Positions 17,466 through 25,481 of a DNA stretch of 41,331 bases are shown here, piece by piece (within the stretch, counting starts at the first letter, position 1; every line of letters starts with the position of its first letter). The translations under genes were made by a program, and so were the position numbers. A model generated the notes under the pieces. The model ran no database searches. It had not been told where the DNA came from and was given only the letters and a program-made list of their open reading frames with translations. This DNA comes from an uncultured Oscillospiraceae bacterium (lineage in GTDB: Bacteria > Bacillota > Clostridia > Oscillospirales > Oscillospiraceae), in assembly GCA_934573935.1 (NCBI GenBank), contig CAKTMO010000016.1, positions 1 through 41,331 on the forward strand. Reading direction: 5' to 3'.

Positions 17466-19028
17466 TCAATCCATCTCCAGATCCTGCATGGTTTCCAGCC
17501 CCAGATTCAGCTGGGGCTTGCTGTCGCCGTGGTGGACGAACAGCATGGTGACAAAGGACAGCGCCACAAACACGGCGGCGTAGGAGAACAGCACCCGCAT
17601 GCCCCACTTGTCCATCAAAAGACCCGACAGCATGGGCGTGACCACCTGGGCCGCCATGGAGGCGGTGTAGTAGAACCCCGTGTACTTGCCCACGCTTCCG
17701 CCGCTGGACAGCTCCACCACCATGGGGAAGGAGTTCACATTGATGGTGGCCCAGCCGATGCCCGCCAGGGCGAACATCAGGTTCATCAGCAGCGTAGGGC
17801 TCTCCGCGTGCAGAAAGCCCGCCACGGTGAAGGCCGCCAGCAGCATGATCACACCTGCCTGAATGGCCTTTTTCCGCCCCACCTTGCTGGAGATGACGCC
17901 CACCGGCAGATACGCCGCGATGGCCGCCGCCTGGGCGATGATCAGGGTCAGGTTGTAATCCTTGTGCAGAATGTTGCTGGCATACACCGAATATTTGCTG
18001 GTAACGGCATTATAGCCGAAGAACCACAGCACGATACTCAGCAGAATGAAGATCAGGGACTTCACCTCGCCGGTGGTCAGCTTCCGCTCCTCCTGGGGCG
18101 CGCCCTCCTCCGTCTCCTCCTCAATGCCGTAGCTCACGCTGTCCCGCTGCATCTCCTGGGCCCACTCCGTCTCCCGCACCGTCAGCAGGAAGATCACCAG
18201 CGCCGCCAGCATAATGGCCGCGATAACGGCGAAATAGGCGGTGTAGCTCATCAGCGCGTTGCGCACCGACGCGGTGGCGAACACCATGCCCAGCGCCAGC
18301 ACCAGAATACCGCCGGCGCTGCCCATCAGGTTGATGACCGCGTTGGCCTTGGACCGCAGGGGCTTCACCGTCACGTCCGGCATCAGCGCCACGGCGGGGG
18401 AGCGGAACGTGGCCATGGAGACCAGGATCACCAGCAGCACCGCAATGAAGAACACCAGCGTGGCGGGATGCTCCGCCGTCACCTGCCAGGCGTAGGCCTG
18501 CCGGGCGGGGGTCACATAGTTGGTGTAGTTGGGATTGGTAACAGCGGTGCCGTCCTCGCTGATCAGCTGGCTGCGGATGGCGGTGAACTCCTCCTCCGTG
18601 AACTGCTGCCGCAGCACGAACTTCTCGCCGTGGGGCGTGATGAGGGTCTCGTCCGCCTGACTCTCATAGATGGCCGTCAGGGCGGCGGGATCGTCGATGT
18701 TGGCGGCGTCCCCCAGATTCTTCAGCTGGGCGTTGTCGATAAAGCTCAGGCAGATCAGCGCCACCGCGGCGATCAGCGTGCCCAGCACGATAAAGGGCGT
18801 CCGCCGCCCCTTCCGGTGGGTGCACTTGTCGGAGATAGCCCCGAACAGCGGCAGCATGAACAGCGCCAGTACGTTGTCCGCCGCCATGATGACCCCCGAC
18901 CAGGTCTGGCTCATGCCGAACTTGTTGGTCAAAATCAGGGGGATGGTGTTGTCATAGGCCTGCCAGAAGGCGCAGATCAGGAAAAAGGCAAAGCCCACCA
19001 GAATGGTGCGTTTGTAGTTCAGCTTCAT
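17466..19028 (-). CDS. MFS transporter, GPH/SLC45-like
   Basis: A 520-residue polytopic transporter with about twelve hydrophobic spans. The loop 2-3 signature GAISDKCTHRKGRRTPF (63-79) and the opening FWQAYDNTIPLIL resemble glycoside-pentoside-hexuronide and SLC45-type sugar symporters. An unusual hydrophilic insert of roughly 85 residues follows the third span (about 100-190) and should lie outside the membrane; a second charged loop separates the two halves (around 290). Substrate unknown. The ATG at 19028 overlaps the HAD phosphatase stop by four bases, and the GDPD gene follows at once, hinting at uptake and use of a phosphorylated sugar or polyol compound. Confidence 0.85.
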   Translation of the reverse strand: MKLNYKRTILVGFAFFLICAFWQAYDNTIPLILTNKFGMSQTWSGVIMAADNVLALFMLPLFGAISDKCTHRKGRRTPFIVLGTLIAAVALICLSFIDNAQLKNLGDAANIDDPAALTAIYESQADETLITPHGEKFVLRQQFTEEEFTAIRSQLISEDGTAVTNPNYTNYVTPARQAYAWQVTAEHPATLVFFIAVLLVILVSMATFRSPAVALMPDVTVKPLRSKANAVINLMGSAGGILVLALGMVFATASVRNALMSYTAYFAVIAAIMLAALVIFLLTVRETEWAQEMQRDSVSYGIEEETEEGAPQEERKLTTGEVKSLIFILLSIVLWFFGYNAVTSKYSVYASNILHKDYNLTLIIAQAAAIAAYLPVGVISSKVGRKKAIQAGVIMLLAAFTVAGFLHAESPTLLMNLMFALAGIGWATINVNSFPMVVELSSGGSVGKYTGFYYTASMAAQVVTPMLSGLLMDKWGMRVLFSYAAVFVALSFVTMLFVHHGDSKPQLNLGLETMQDLEMD

Positions 19029-19828
19029 AGTTCGTTCTCCTTCAGATCGTGATAGAGCTTTGCGATGTCTTGATAGACCCATGTGGGGTTGACGCGGTAT
19101 TTAATGATGTCGCCCATGACGCCCTCGCCGCTCAGGACGAAGACGCTGTCGATCTCCGCGTTGACGCCGCAGGCCACGTCGGTGTACAGCCGGTCGCCGA
19201 TGATGACGGCCTGCCGCGCCGAAAAGCCGGTCCGCTCCAGCGCCAGACGCACCATCTCCGGCTGGGGTTTGCCCAGAAAGCGGGGCTTTTTCCCCGTGGC
19301 GCGGGACAGCATCTCACACACGCTGCCGCAGTCCGGCACCGAGCCGTACCACGTGGGACACACCCAGTCGGGATTGGTGGCCAGCCATGGAACGCCACGG
19401 TTCAGCAAAATGCAGCTGTCCTCTAACTTCTGAAAGGTCAGCTCCGTGTCAAAGCCGCTCAGCAGCACGGTGATATCGTCAGACAGAGCGTCCGTCACGC
19501 GGATGCCCGCCTGTTTCAGCTGTTCCCGCAGCGACGCCGTGCCGGAGACGTAGCACCGCTGCCCCGCGAACTCCGTCAAAAGGGTGTGCTGCGCCGCGTC
19601 GGCGGAGGTCAGATAGTCCTCCGGCGCCGTTTCGATGCCCAGACGGCGCATTTTGGCGATGTAGCCCTCCACACCGCGGGAGGAGTTGTTGGTCAGAAAC
19701 AGATACCGTCCGCCCTGCCAGCGGATGAGAGCGAGGAACTCCGGTACTTTATCAAAAAGAAGGTCATCCAGATAGAGGGTGCCGTCCATATCCAGCAAAA
19801 AAAGCCGCTTTTCCCGCAGCGACGTCAT
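19025..19828 (-). CDS. HAD-superfamily phosphatase, class IIA (NagD-like)
   Basis: A 267-residue HAD hydrolase with the nucleophile motif LLDMDGTLYL (D13, D15), LTNNSS motif II, and the late GDRLYTD motif IV. The C2-type cap between motifs II and III fits the NagD/pyridoxal phosphatase/4-nitrophenyl phosphatase group; sugar phosphates or nucleotides are likely substrates. The ATG at 19828 has AAAGGAGG seven bases upstream and defines the first gene of the operon, which is served by the promoter at 19863-19891. A frame extension of 21 residues upstream lacks a ribosome site. Confidence 0.9.
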   Translation of the reverse strand: MTSLREKRLFLLDMDGTLYLDDLLFDKVPEFLALIRWQGGRYLFLTNNSSRGVEGYIAKMRRLGIETAPEDYLTSADAAQHTLLTEFAGQRCYVSGTASLREQLKQAGIRVTDALSDDITVLLSGFDTELTFQKLEDSCILLNRGVPWLATNPDWVCPTWYGSVPDCGSVCEMLSRATGKKPRFLGKPQPEMVRLALERTGFSARQAVIIGDRLYTDVACGVNAEIDSVFVLSGEGVMGDIIKYRVNPTWVYQDIAKLYHDLKENEL

Positions 19829-19862
19829 GGCCCGCCCTCCTTTGCATACTAATACAATATAC

Positions 19863-19891
19863 AGAATAGCACATACAGGGGAAGATGGCAA
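19863..19891 (-). promoter_or_regulatory. SigA-type promoter for the HAD-MFS-GDPD-rsmD-coaD operon
   Basis: Minus strand TTGCCA (19886-19891), 17 bases, TATTCT (19863-19868), about 35 bases before the HAD start codon. Confidence 0.6.
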
Positions 19892-19948
19892 GAATTTGTT
19901 GGTAATGCGCGGCGCAACCGGTCAACGATGGCGGGGACCGTACCATTT

Positions 19949-19981
19949 CGTAGGGCGGGGTGCCCTCGCCCCGCCGCACGG
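19949..19981. repeat. GC-rich hairpin repeat, copy B
   Basis: Inverted repeat with arms GGCGGGG (19954-19960) and CCCCGCC (19969-19975), nearly identical to the reverse complement of 6284-6315. It lies between the divergent HAD operon and spoVAD. Confidence 0.7.
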
Positions 19982-20061
19982 TGCTGGCAGCTGCGGCAGC
20001 ATAGCTGTCGGAATGGCGGCGAAAAACATGCCGCCATATTTTTTCACGCCGAAAAGCAAAC

Positions 20062-20090
20062 ACATATTTCCCTTCCGCCTCCACATACTA
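20062..20090 (+). promoter_or_regulatory. Candidate SigG/SigF-type promoter for spoVAD
   Basis: ACATA (20062-20066), 17 bases, CATACTA (20084-20090), compared with the forespore consensus of about GCATA then CATnnTA. spoVA genes are SigG targets in Bacillus. The leader to the ATG would be only about 20 bases. The match is suggestive, not decisive. Confidence 0.4.
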
Positions 20091-20115
20091 CCGGAAAAAC
20101 TGTGAGGTGAACCAA

Positions 20116-21129
20116 ATGGAAATGCATCGAACGGGCCGCACGGTGGCGTTTTCCGGCGGCGTCAGCGTGCTGTCCTGGGGCAGCATCGGCGGCAAGCTGG
20201 AGGGCCAGGGCCCGCTGGGCAGCTATTTTGACGAGATCGAGCCGGACTCCTTCTGCGGCCAGACCAGCTGGGAAAAGGCGGAGTCCGCCCTCCAGCAGCG
20301 TGCCCTGGGCCATGCCCTCCAGCGGGGCGGCATGACGGCGGAGGACGTGGACCTGGTGCTGGCGGGCGACCTCTTGAACCAGTGCGCCGCCAGCAATTTT
20401 GCCCTGCGCAACCAGCCCTTCAGCGTGGGCGGCCTGTATGCCGCCTGCGCCACCATGGGGGAGGGCCTGTCCCTGGCGGCCATGCTGCTGCAGGGGGGCG
20501 CGGCCGCCACAGCGGCGGTCATGACCTCCTCCCACTACTGCACCGCCGAGCGGCAGTACCGCATGCCCCTGCCCTACGGCTCCCAGCGCTGCCCCACCGC
20601 CCAGTGGACGGCCACCGCCTCCGGCTGCTGCGTGCTGGGCCGCAATGGCGACGGCCCCTATCTGACCCACGCCACCATGGGCCGCGTGGTGGACATGGGG
20701 GTCAATGACGAGTGCAATATGGGCGGGGCCATGGCCCCCGCCGCCATCGATACCCTGGAGAATCTGTTTCGGGATACCCACACCACGCCCCAGGACTACG
20801 ACCTGATCGTCACCGGCGATTTGGGCGCGGTGGGTCATCAGGCGGTGCGGGAGCTGATGGGCCGCGACGGCCTTACCATGGACAGCCGCTATACCGACTG
20901 CGGCCTGCTGCTGTTTGACCGGCAGAAGCAGGACATGCACGCCGGCGGCTCCGGCGCGGGATGCAGCGCTTCGGTGCTGTGCGCCTATCTGCTGCCGGGG
21001 CTGAAAAGCCGCCGGTGGAAGCGGATCATCTTCGCCCCCACCGGCGCCCTGCAAAGCCCCACCACCGTGTTTCAAAAGGAGACCATGCCCGCCGTGTGCC
21101 ACGCCGTGGTGCTGTCGGCGGAGCGGTAA
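20116..21129 (+). CDS. spoVAD: Stage V sporulation protein AD
   Basis: A 337-residue thiolase-fold protein of the SpoVA channel, which moves dipicolinic acid into the forespore and out again at germination; SpoVAD binds dipicolinate. Recognisable parts are FSGGVSVLSWGSIGGKLEGQ near the start, GDLLNQC, the CATMGEGLSLAAM helix and the C-terminal GAGCSASVL and IIFAPTGAL segments. The ATG at 20116 has GAGGTG six to seven bases upstream; a GTG at 20107 overlaps that site and was rejected. spoVAE follows after 10 bases. No spoVAC precedes it: the space upstream holds a repeat and a divergent promoter. Confidence 0.95.
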   Translation: MEMHRTGRTVAFSGGVSVLSWGSIGGKLEGQGPLGSYFDEIEPDSFCGQTSWEKAESALQQRALGHALQRGGMTAEDVDLVLAGDLLNQCAASNFALRNQPFSVGGLYAACATMGEGLSLAAMLLQGGAAATAAVMTSSHYCTAERQYRMPLPYGSQRCPTAQWTATASGCCVLGRNGDGPYLTHATMGRVVDMGVNDECNMGGAMAPAAIDTLENLFRDTHTTPQDYDLIVTGDLGAVGHQAVRELMGRDGLTMDSRYTDCGLLLFDRQKQDMHAGGSGAGCSASVLCAYLLPGLKSRRWKRIIFAPTGALQSPTTVFQKETMPAVCHAVVLSAER

Positions 21130-21139
21130 GGAGGAGAAT

Positions 21140-21496
21140 ATGGACTATCTCTGGTGTTTTCTCTGCGGCGGGCTGCTGTGCGCCGTGGGTCAGGTGCTCA
21201 TCGACCTGACGAAGCTGACCCCCGCCCGCATCCTGTCGGGCTATGTGGTGGCGGGCGTGATCCTGCAGGCCCTGGGCCTCTATCAGCCCCTGGTGGACTG
21301 GGCCGGGGCCGGAGCCACCGTCCCCCTGACGGGCTTCGGTTACTCTCTTGCCAAGGGTGTAGCCAAGGCGGTGGGGGAGCAGGGCCTGCTGGGCGTTCTC
21401 ACCGGCGGCCTGACCGCCACAGCGGGCGGCATCGCCGCCGCGGTGGTGTTCGCCCTCATCATGGCTCTTTTGTGCAAACCCAAAGAAAAGCGTTGA
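21140..21496 (+). CDS. spoVAE: Stage V sporulation protein AE
   Basis: A 118-residue membrane protein with about four hydrophobic spans, the size and pattern of SpoVAEb-type proteins. The start MDYLWCFLCGGLLCAVGQVL and TPARILSGYVVAGVIL are typical. It is part of the dipicolinate channel of the forespore inner membrane together with SpoVAD. Ribosome site AAGGAGG lies seven bases before the ATG. Its stop codon overlaps the -35 box of the csoR promoter, so the sporulation and copper units abut without spacer. Confidence 0.93.
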   Translation: MDYLWCFLCGGLLCAVGQVLIDLTKLTPARILSGYVVAGVILQALGLYQPLVDWAGAGATVPLTGFGYSLAKGVAKAVGEQGLLGVLTGGLTATAGGIAAAVVFALIMALLCKPKEKR

Positions 21497-21521
21497 CAAA
21501 TACCCTGTGGGGGTATATAAT
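21493..21521 (+). promoter_or_regulatory. Consensus SigA promoter of csoR-copA
   Basis: TTGACA (21493-21498), 17 bases, TATAAT (21516-21521): a perfect match to consensus in both boxes. The spacer contains a CsoR-type operator, so this very strong promoter is presumably kept off without copper. Confidence 0.92.
21500..21516 (+). promoter_or_regulatory. CsoR operator 1 (in promoter spacer)
   Basis: ATACCCTGTGGGGGTAT is the pseudo-palindrome with G/C tracts that CsoR proteins bind. It fills the space between -35 and -10, so binding would block RNA polymerase. Confidence 0.8.
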
Positions 21522-21535
21522 GCCACCATCAAAAG

Positions 21536-21552
21536 ATACCCCCAGGAGGTAT
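21536..21552 (+). promoter_or_regulatory. CsoR operator 2 (overlapping the ribosome site)
   Basis: ATACCCCCAGGAGGTAT is a second pseudo-palindrome of the same type, just downstream of the expected transcription start. Its right arm includes the AGGAGG ribosome site of csoR. Confidence 0.65.
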
Positions 21553-21557
21553 ACGAT

Positions 21558-21854
21558 ATGGACTGCTGCCATTGCAAAAAGACGAAGCACCGCTCCGACG
21601 AGGAGCAAAAGCGCCTGACAAACCGCCTGAACCGCATCGAGGGTCAGGTGCGGGGCCTGAAGGACATGCTGCAAAAGGACGCCTACTGCCCCGATATTCT
21701 GGTGCAGGTGTCCGCCGTCAGCGCCGCGCTGAACAGCTTCAGCAAGGAGCTGCTGGCCACCCATATCCGCACCTGTGTGGCGGAGGGCATCCGTCAGGGG
21801 GATGACGCGGTCATCGACGAACTGGTGACCACGCTGCAAAAGCTGATGAAATAA
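21558..21854 (+). CDS. csoR: Copper-sensing repressor CsoR
   Basis: A 98-residue all-helical repressor that leaves DNA on binding Cu(I). The ligand set C44, H69, C73 has the canonical spacing, and NRLNRIEGQVRGL is the family N-terminal helix. The N-terminal tail MDCCHCKKTKH adds four extra potential metal ligands (C3, C4, H5, C6), not part of the usual site. The ATG at 21558 has AGGAGG eight bases upstream. Two operator-like palindromes flank its promoter start, and copA follows after 12 bases, so it autoregulates the copper export operon. Confidence 0.95.
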   Translation: MDCCHCKKTKHRSDEEQKRLTNRLNRIEGQVRGLKDMLQKDAYCPDILVQVSAVSAALNSFSKELLATHIRTCVAEGIRQGDDAVIDELVTTLQKLMK

Positions 21855-21866
21855 GGAGGCAGCGGT

Positions 21867-24362
21867 ATGAAAGAAAAATTTGTGGTAACAGGAATGACCT
21901 GCGCCGCCTGCTCTGCCCACGTGGAAAAGGCGGCGGGCCAGCTGGACGGCGTCAACAGCGCCGTGGTGAACCTGATGCTGGGCACCATGCTGGTGGACTA
22001 TGATCCGGAGAAGGTGACCCCCCAGCAGATCATCGCCGCCGTGGAGAGCGGCGGCTACGGTGCCAAACGGGCCGCCGACGTAAAGCAGAACATCCATCAG
22101 GAGCAGGACCAGGCCCTTTTGAAGATGCGCCGCCGTCTGATATGGTCCATCGTGTGCCTGGTGCCCCTGTTCTATATCAGCATGGGCCACATGATGGGGC
22201 TGCCCCTGCCCGGCTTCCTGACGGCCAGCCACCTGACCCACGCCGTCGCCCAGCTGCTGTTCTGCGTGCCCATCCTGATCCTGAACCGCAGCTATTTCAC
22301 CGTGGGCTTCACCCAGCTCTTCCGCCGCAGCCCCAACATGGACACCCTGGTGGCCCTGGGTGCCAGCGCGGGACTGGTCTACAGTCTGATCGAGATGGTG
22401 CGCCTCGCGGCGGGACAGGTGTCCGGTATGCCCCAGCTCTACTTTGAGTCGGCGGGCATGATCTGCGCCCTGGTCACCGTGGGCAAGTATCTGGAGGAGC
22501 GCAGCAAGGGCAAGACCACCGACGCCATCTCTGCCCTGCTGGCCCTGGCCCCCGACAGCGCCGTGGTCAAGCGTGACGGCGTGGAGGTCACCGTTCCGGC
22601 GGAGGATATCCAGACGGGCGACATCGTGGTGGTGCGTCAGGGGGGCAAGATCCCCGTGGACGGCGTGGTGGTCAGCGGCAGCGGCTCCGTGGACGAATCC
22701 GCCATCACCGGAGAGAGCCTGCCGGTGGAGAAGGCCGTAGGCGACGCCGTCACCTCCGCCACCGTCAACCAGAGCGGCTATCTGGAGTTGGAGGCCACCC
22801 GCGTAGGCGCGGACACCACCCTGTCCCAGATCGTCAAGCTGATGGAGGAGGCCTCCTCCAGTAAAGCCCCCATCTCCCGTCTGGCCGACAGGATCAGCGG
22901 TGTGTTCGTGCCGGTGGTCATGTCCATCGCCCTGATCGCGGCCCTGCTGTGGGCCTTTGTGGGCGGCCAGAGCGTGCAGTTCTGCCTTTCCATCGGCATC
23001 GCCGTTCTGGTGATCTCCTGCCCCTGCGCTTTGGGTCTGGCCACGCCCGTGGCCATCATGGTGGGTACCGGCAAGGCGGCGGAAAACGGCATTCTCATCA
23101 AATCCGCCCAGTCCCTTGAGCTGATGGGGCGGGTGGACACGGTGGTGCTGGATAAGACCGGCACCGTTACCGAGGGGAAGCCCCGCCTTACCGACTGCTT
23201 TGCCGCGGAGGGCGTCACGGAGGAGGAGCTCCTCTGCGTGGCCGCCAGCGTGGAGCAGCCCAGCGAGCATCCGCTGAGCCGCGCCGTTACCGAAGCGGCC
23301 CGGGAGCGGAACATCCCGCTGTGCGAAGTGTCCGATTTCGCCGCCGTTCCCGGCGGCGGTGTCCGGGCGGTGCTGCACGGCGCCGCCGTTTTCGCCGGAA
23401 ACGCCGATTATATGCGGCAGTGCGGCGTCCCTGTTGACGGCCTGACCCCGCAGGCGGAGCGCTGGGCGGAGGACGGCAAGACCGTGCTGTATTTCGCCCA
23501 GCAGGGACGGGCGCTGGGGATGCTGGCGGTGGCCGACACCGTGAAGGCCGACAGCGCCGCCGCCATCGCCGCCCTGAAGCGCTCCGGCTGCCGCGTGGTG
23601 CTGCTGACCGGCGACAATACCCGCACCGCCAACGCCATCGCCCGCCAGGTGGGCGTGGATCAGGTCATCGCCCAGGTGCTACCCCAGGATAAGGCCGCCT
23701 GCGTGGAGAAGCTGCAGAAGGAGGGCCGTCTCGTCGCCATGGTGGGCGACGGCGTCAATGACGCCCCCGCCTTGGTGCAGGCGGACGTGGGCCTCGCCAT
23801 CGGCGCGGGCACCGATATCGCCATCGAGTCGGCGGATATCGTGCTGATGAAGAGCAGCCTCGCCGATGTGGCCGCCGCCGCGGAACTCAGCCGCGCCGTG
23901 CTGCGGAATATCCGCCAGAATCTGTTCTGGGCCTTCTTCTATAACAGCGTTGGCATCCCCATCGCGGCGGGCGTGCTGTATCCGTCCCTGCAATTGCTGC
24001 TGGACCCCATGATCGCCGCCGCCTGCATGTCTCTGAGCAGCGTGTGCGTGGTGTCCAACGCCCTGCGCCTGCGCTTGTGGAAGCCCAAGACCCGCCCCGT
24101 ATCCCACGCCGCGCCTGTGGCGAAAGAAAATACAGCCGTTCAAGAGGAGGAATCTGCCATGAAAAAGACCCTGACCATCGAAGGTATGATGTGCGCCCAC
24201 TGTGTCGCCCATGTGGACAAGGCGCTGCGCGCCGTCTCCGGCGTGGAGAGCGTGGATGTTGACCTGACCGCCGGAACCGCCGTTGTCACCGGCAGCGCGG
24301 CGGAGGAAGCTCTCCGCGCCGCTGTCGCGGAAGCGGGCTACACCGTGAAGGACGTCCGGTAA
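21867..24362 (+). CDS. copA: Copper-exporting P1B-type ATPase with C-terminal CopZ-like domain
   Basis: Pumps Cu(I) out of the cell at the cost of ATP. The 831 residues contain an N-terminal heavy-metal domain (GMTCAAC, C12 and C15), TGES in the actuator, the transport CPC (385-387), phosphorylated D429 in [17 protein letters not shown], and the Cu(I)-specific FYNSVGIP and MSLSS in the last two spans. A normal CopA would end at about residue 745 (LRLWKPK); here a linker leads in frame to a second metal domain (GMMCAHC, C776 and C779) that is a complete CopZ chaperone. A good ribosome site and ATG precede that domain (see 24159). AAGGAGG precedes the gene start. Confidence 0.96.
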   Translation: MKEKFVVTGMTCAACSAHVEKAAGQLDGVNSAVVNLMLGTMLVDYDPEKVTPQQIIAAVESGGYGAKRAADVKQNIHQEQDQALLKMRRRLIWSIVCLVPLFYISMGHMMGLPLPGFLTASHLTHAVAQLLFCVPILILNRSYFTVGFTQLFRRSPNMDTLVALGASAGLVYSLIEMVRLAAGQVSGMPQLYFESAGMICALVTVGKYLEERSKGKTTDAISALLALAPDSAVVKRDGVEVTVPAEDIQTGDIVVVRQGGKIPVDGVVVSGSGSVDESAITGESLPVEKAVGDAVTSATVNQSGYLELEATRVGADTTLSQIVKLMEEASSSKAPISRLADRISGVFVPVVMSIALIAALLWAFVGGQSVQFCLSIGIAVLVISCPCALGLATPVAIMVGTGKAAENGILIKSAQSLELMGRVDTVVLDKTGTVTEGKPRLTDCFAAEGVTEEELLCVAASVEQPSEHPLSRAVTEAARERNIPLCEVSDFAAVPGGGVRAVLHGAAVFAGNADYMRQCGVPVDGLTPQAERWAEDGKTVLYFAQQGRALGMLAVADTVKADSAAAIAALKRSGCRVVLLTGDNTRTANAIARQVGVDQVIAQVLPQDKAACVEKLQKEGRLVAMVGDGVNDAPALVQADVGLAIGAGTDIAIESADIVLMKSSLADVAAAAELSRAVLRNIRQNLFWAFFYNSVGIPIAAGVLYPSLQLLLDPMIAAACMSLSSVCVVSNALRLRLWKPKTRPVSHAAPVAKENTAVQEEESAMKKTLTIEGMMCAHCVAHVDKALRAVSGVESVDVDLTAGTAVVTGSAAEEALRAAVAEAGYTVKDVR
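24159..24362 (+). CDS. Possible internally initiated CopZ copper chaperone (inside copA)
   Basis: Within copA and in the same frame, AAGAGGAGG is followed after eight bases by ATG at 24159. Translation from there gives 67 residues, the length of stand-alone CopZ, with GMMCAHC (C12, C15) and the beta-alpha-beta HMA fold pattern. The simplest reading is that a separate copZ gene became fused to copA and kept its ribosome site, so both a fused and a free chaperone may be made. Whether the internal start is used is not known. Confidence 0.5.
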   Translation: MKKTLTIEGMMCAHCVAHVDKALRAVSGVESVDVDLTAGTAVVTGSAAEEALRAAVAEAGYTVKDVR

Positions 24363-24370
24363 ACACAGCA

Positions 24371-24397
24371 AAAAGGCCGCCGCAGGCGGCCTTTTTC
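24371..24397 (+). terminator. Terminator of csoR-copA
   Basis: Stem AAAAAGGCCGCC / GGCGGCCTTTTT with a 3-nt loop and T run, starting eight bases after the copA stop codon. Confidence 0.92.
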
Positions 24398-24463
24398 CGA
24401 CTAAACGCTGCGTCGGTTGCACTTTTCCGGCGGCTTTGCTACCATGACGGCGGAGGTGATCTC

Positions 24464-25414
24464 ATGGATCGAGAAATGCTGGGCAGATTCATCGCCCAGA
24501 GACGCAAGGAACAGAACATGACCCAGCGGGAGCTGGCGGAGGTGCTCCATGTGACCGACAAGGCCGTCAGTAAATGGGAGCGGGGCGCGGGCTGTCCCGA
24601 CATCTCTCTGCTGGAGCCGCTGGCGGAGGCGCTGGGACTCAGCGTGGATCAGCTGCTGACGTATCAGACGCCTGCGGCGGAGCTGGAAAAGGCAGAGAAA
24701 CCCGTTCCCACCTCGGAGGCGGTGCAGGCGGTGCTGGATCTGACGCTGGCGGAGCGCCGCGCCCGCCGCCGCAGACGCTGGTTCATCGCCATGGCGGCAG
24801 CGCTGACGCTGATCGTGCTGTCAGGTATGTATGTCCTTCTGAGCAGCCTGCAAGTGCAGGGAAAGCTGTTCCGCAACGAAAGCAGTACATCACCCGATGG
24901 CAGCATCACCGTGGTGACGTATACCGGCGGCTTCGGCAATCCATCGGTCAAGGTAACGAGCCCAGCCGATATACAGCGCCGCTGGGGGGATGGCAGTGTG
25001 GAGACCGGCATGGGCGAATCCTATCCCCATACGGCGGTCACCGGCCTGTACTGGTCGTCGGACAGCGCCTATCTGGCTATCGGCCAGAGCGTTCAGAACG
25101 AAACACCCTACCTTGAGTGCAAGCTCTGGCATTTCGATCAGGGCGCGGATGAGCGGTGGTACGGTCAGTCAGGCGGCAGTATGCGGCTTATTCTGGCGCA
25201 TCTGTGGTACGAGGGGGACGAGACGCTGCGGAACGCCTTCCCCGCCGTGCAGACGGCGCAGCCCTCCGGCTATCCCGTCTTTGACGTGTCCTTCGACAGC
25301 TGGGACGGCACGGTGCTGCAGGTGAACTGTACCTACACCGGTACCGACAACGCCGGTCACGCGGTGACCGTCCGCTATGATGCAGCCGCACAGCAGGTGC
25401 TTTCAGCGGAATAA
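24464..25414 (+). CDS. Membrane-anchored XRE-family regulator with extracytoplasmic domain
   Basis: A 316-residue one-component regulator. Residues 6-66 form a Cro/C1-type helix-turn-helix (MTQRELAEVLHVTDKAVSKWERG), a basic stretch (RRARRRRRW) precedes a single membrane span (about 106-127), and the remaining 190 residues outside are beta-rich with WGDG, YWSSDSAYLA and WDGTVLQV segments that recall beta-propeller-type or other beta sheets but match no family I can name. The DNA-binding end stays inside. Ribosome site GGAGGTGATCTC precedes the ATG. It stands alone between two terminators, so its target is not evident; the copper operon is the nearest candidate on position only. Confidence 0.82.
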   Translation: MDREMLGRFIAQRRKEQNMTQRELAEVLHVTDKAVSKWERGAGCPDISLLEPLAEALGLSVDQLLTYQTPAAELEKAEKPVPTSEAVQAVLDLTLAERRARRRRRWFIAMAAALTLIVLSGMYVLLSSLQVQGKLFRNESSTSPDGSITVVTYTGGFGNPSVKVTSPADIQRRWGDGSVETGMGESYPHTAVTGLYWSSDSAYLAIGQSVQNETPYLECKLWHFDQGADERWYGQSGGSMRLILAHLWYEGDETLRNAFPAVQTAQPSGYPVFDVSFDSWDGTVLQVNCTYTGTDNAGHAVTVRYDAAAQQVLSAE

Positions 25415-25422
25415 CGCGCAAT

Positions 25423-25458
25423 AAACGGAGGGAGGGGCGAAAGCCCCTCCCTCCGTTT
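25423..25458. terminator. Bidirectional terminator with GAAA tetraloop
   Basis: A perfect 16-bp stem (AAACGGAGGGAGGGGC and complement) closed by GAAA, between the convergent regulator and dockerin genes. T runs on both sides allow termination of both. Confidence 0.9.
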
Positions 25459-25481
25459 GTCGGAACGATTCCTCTTTCCGC

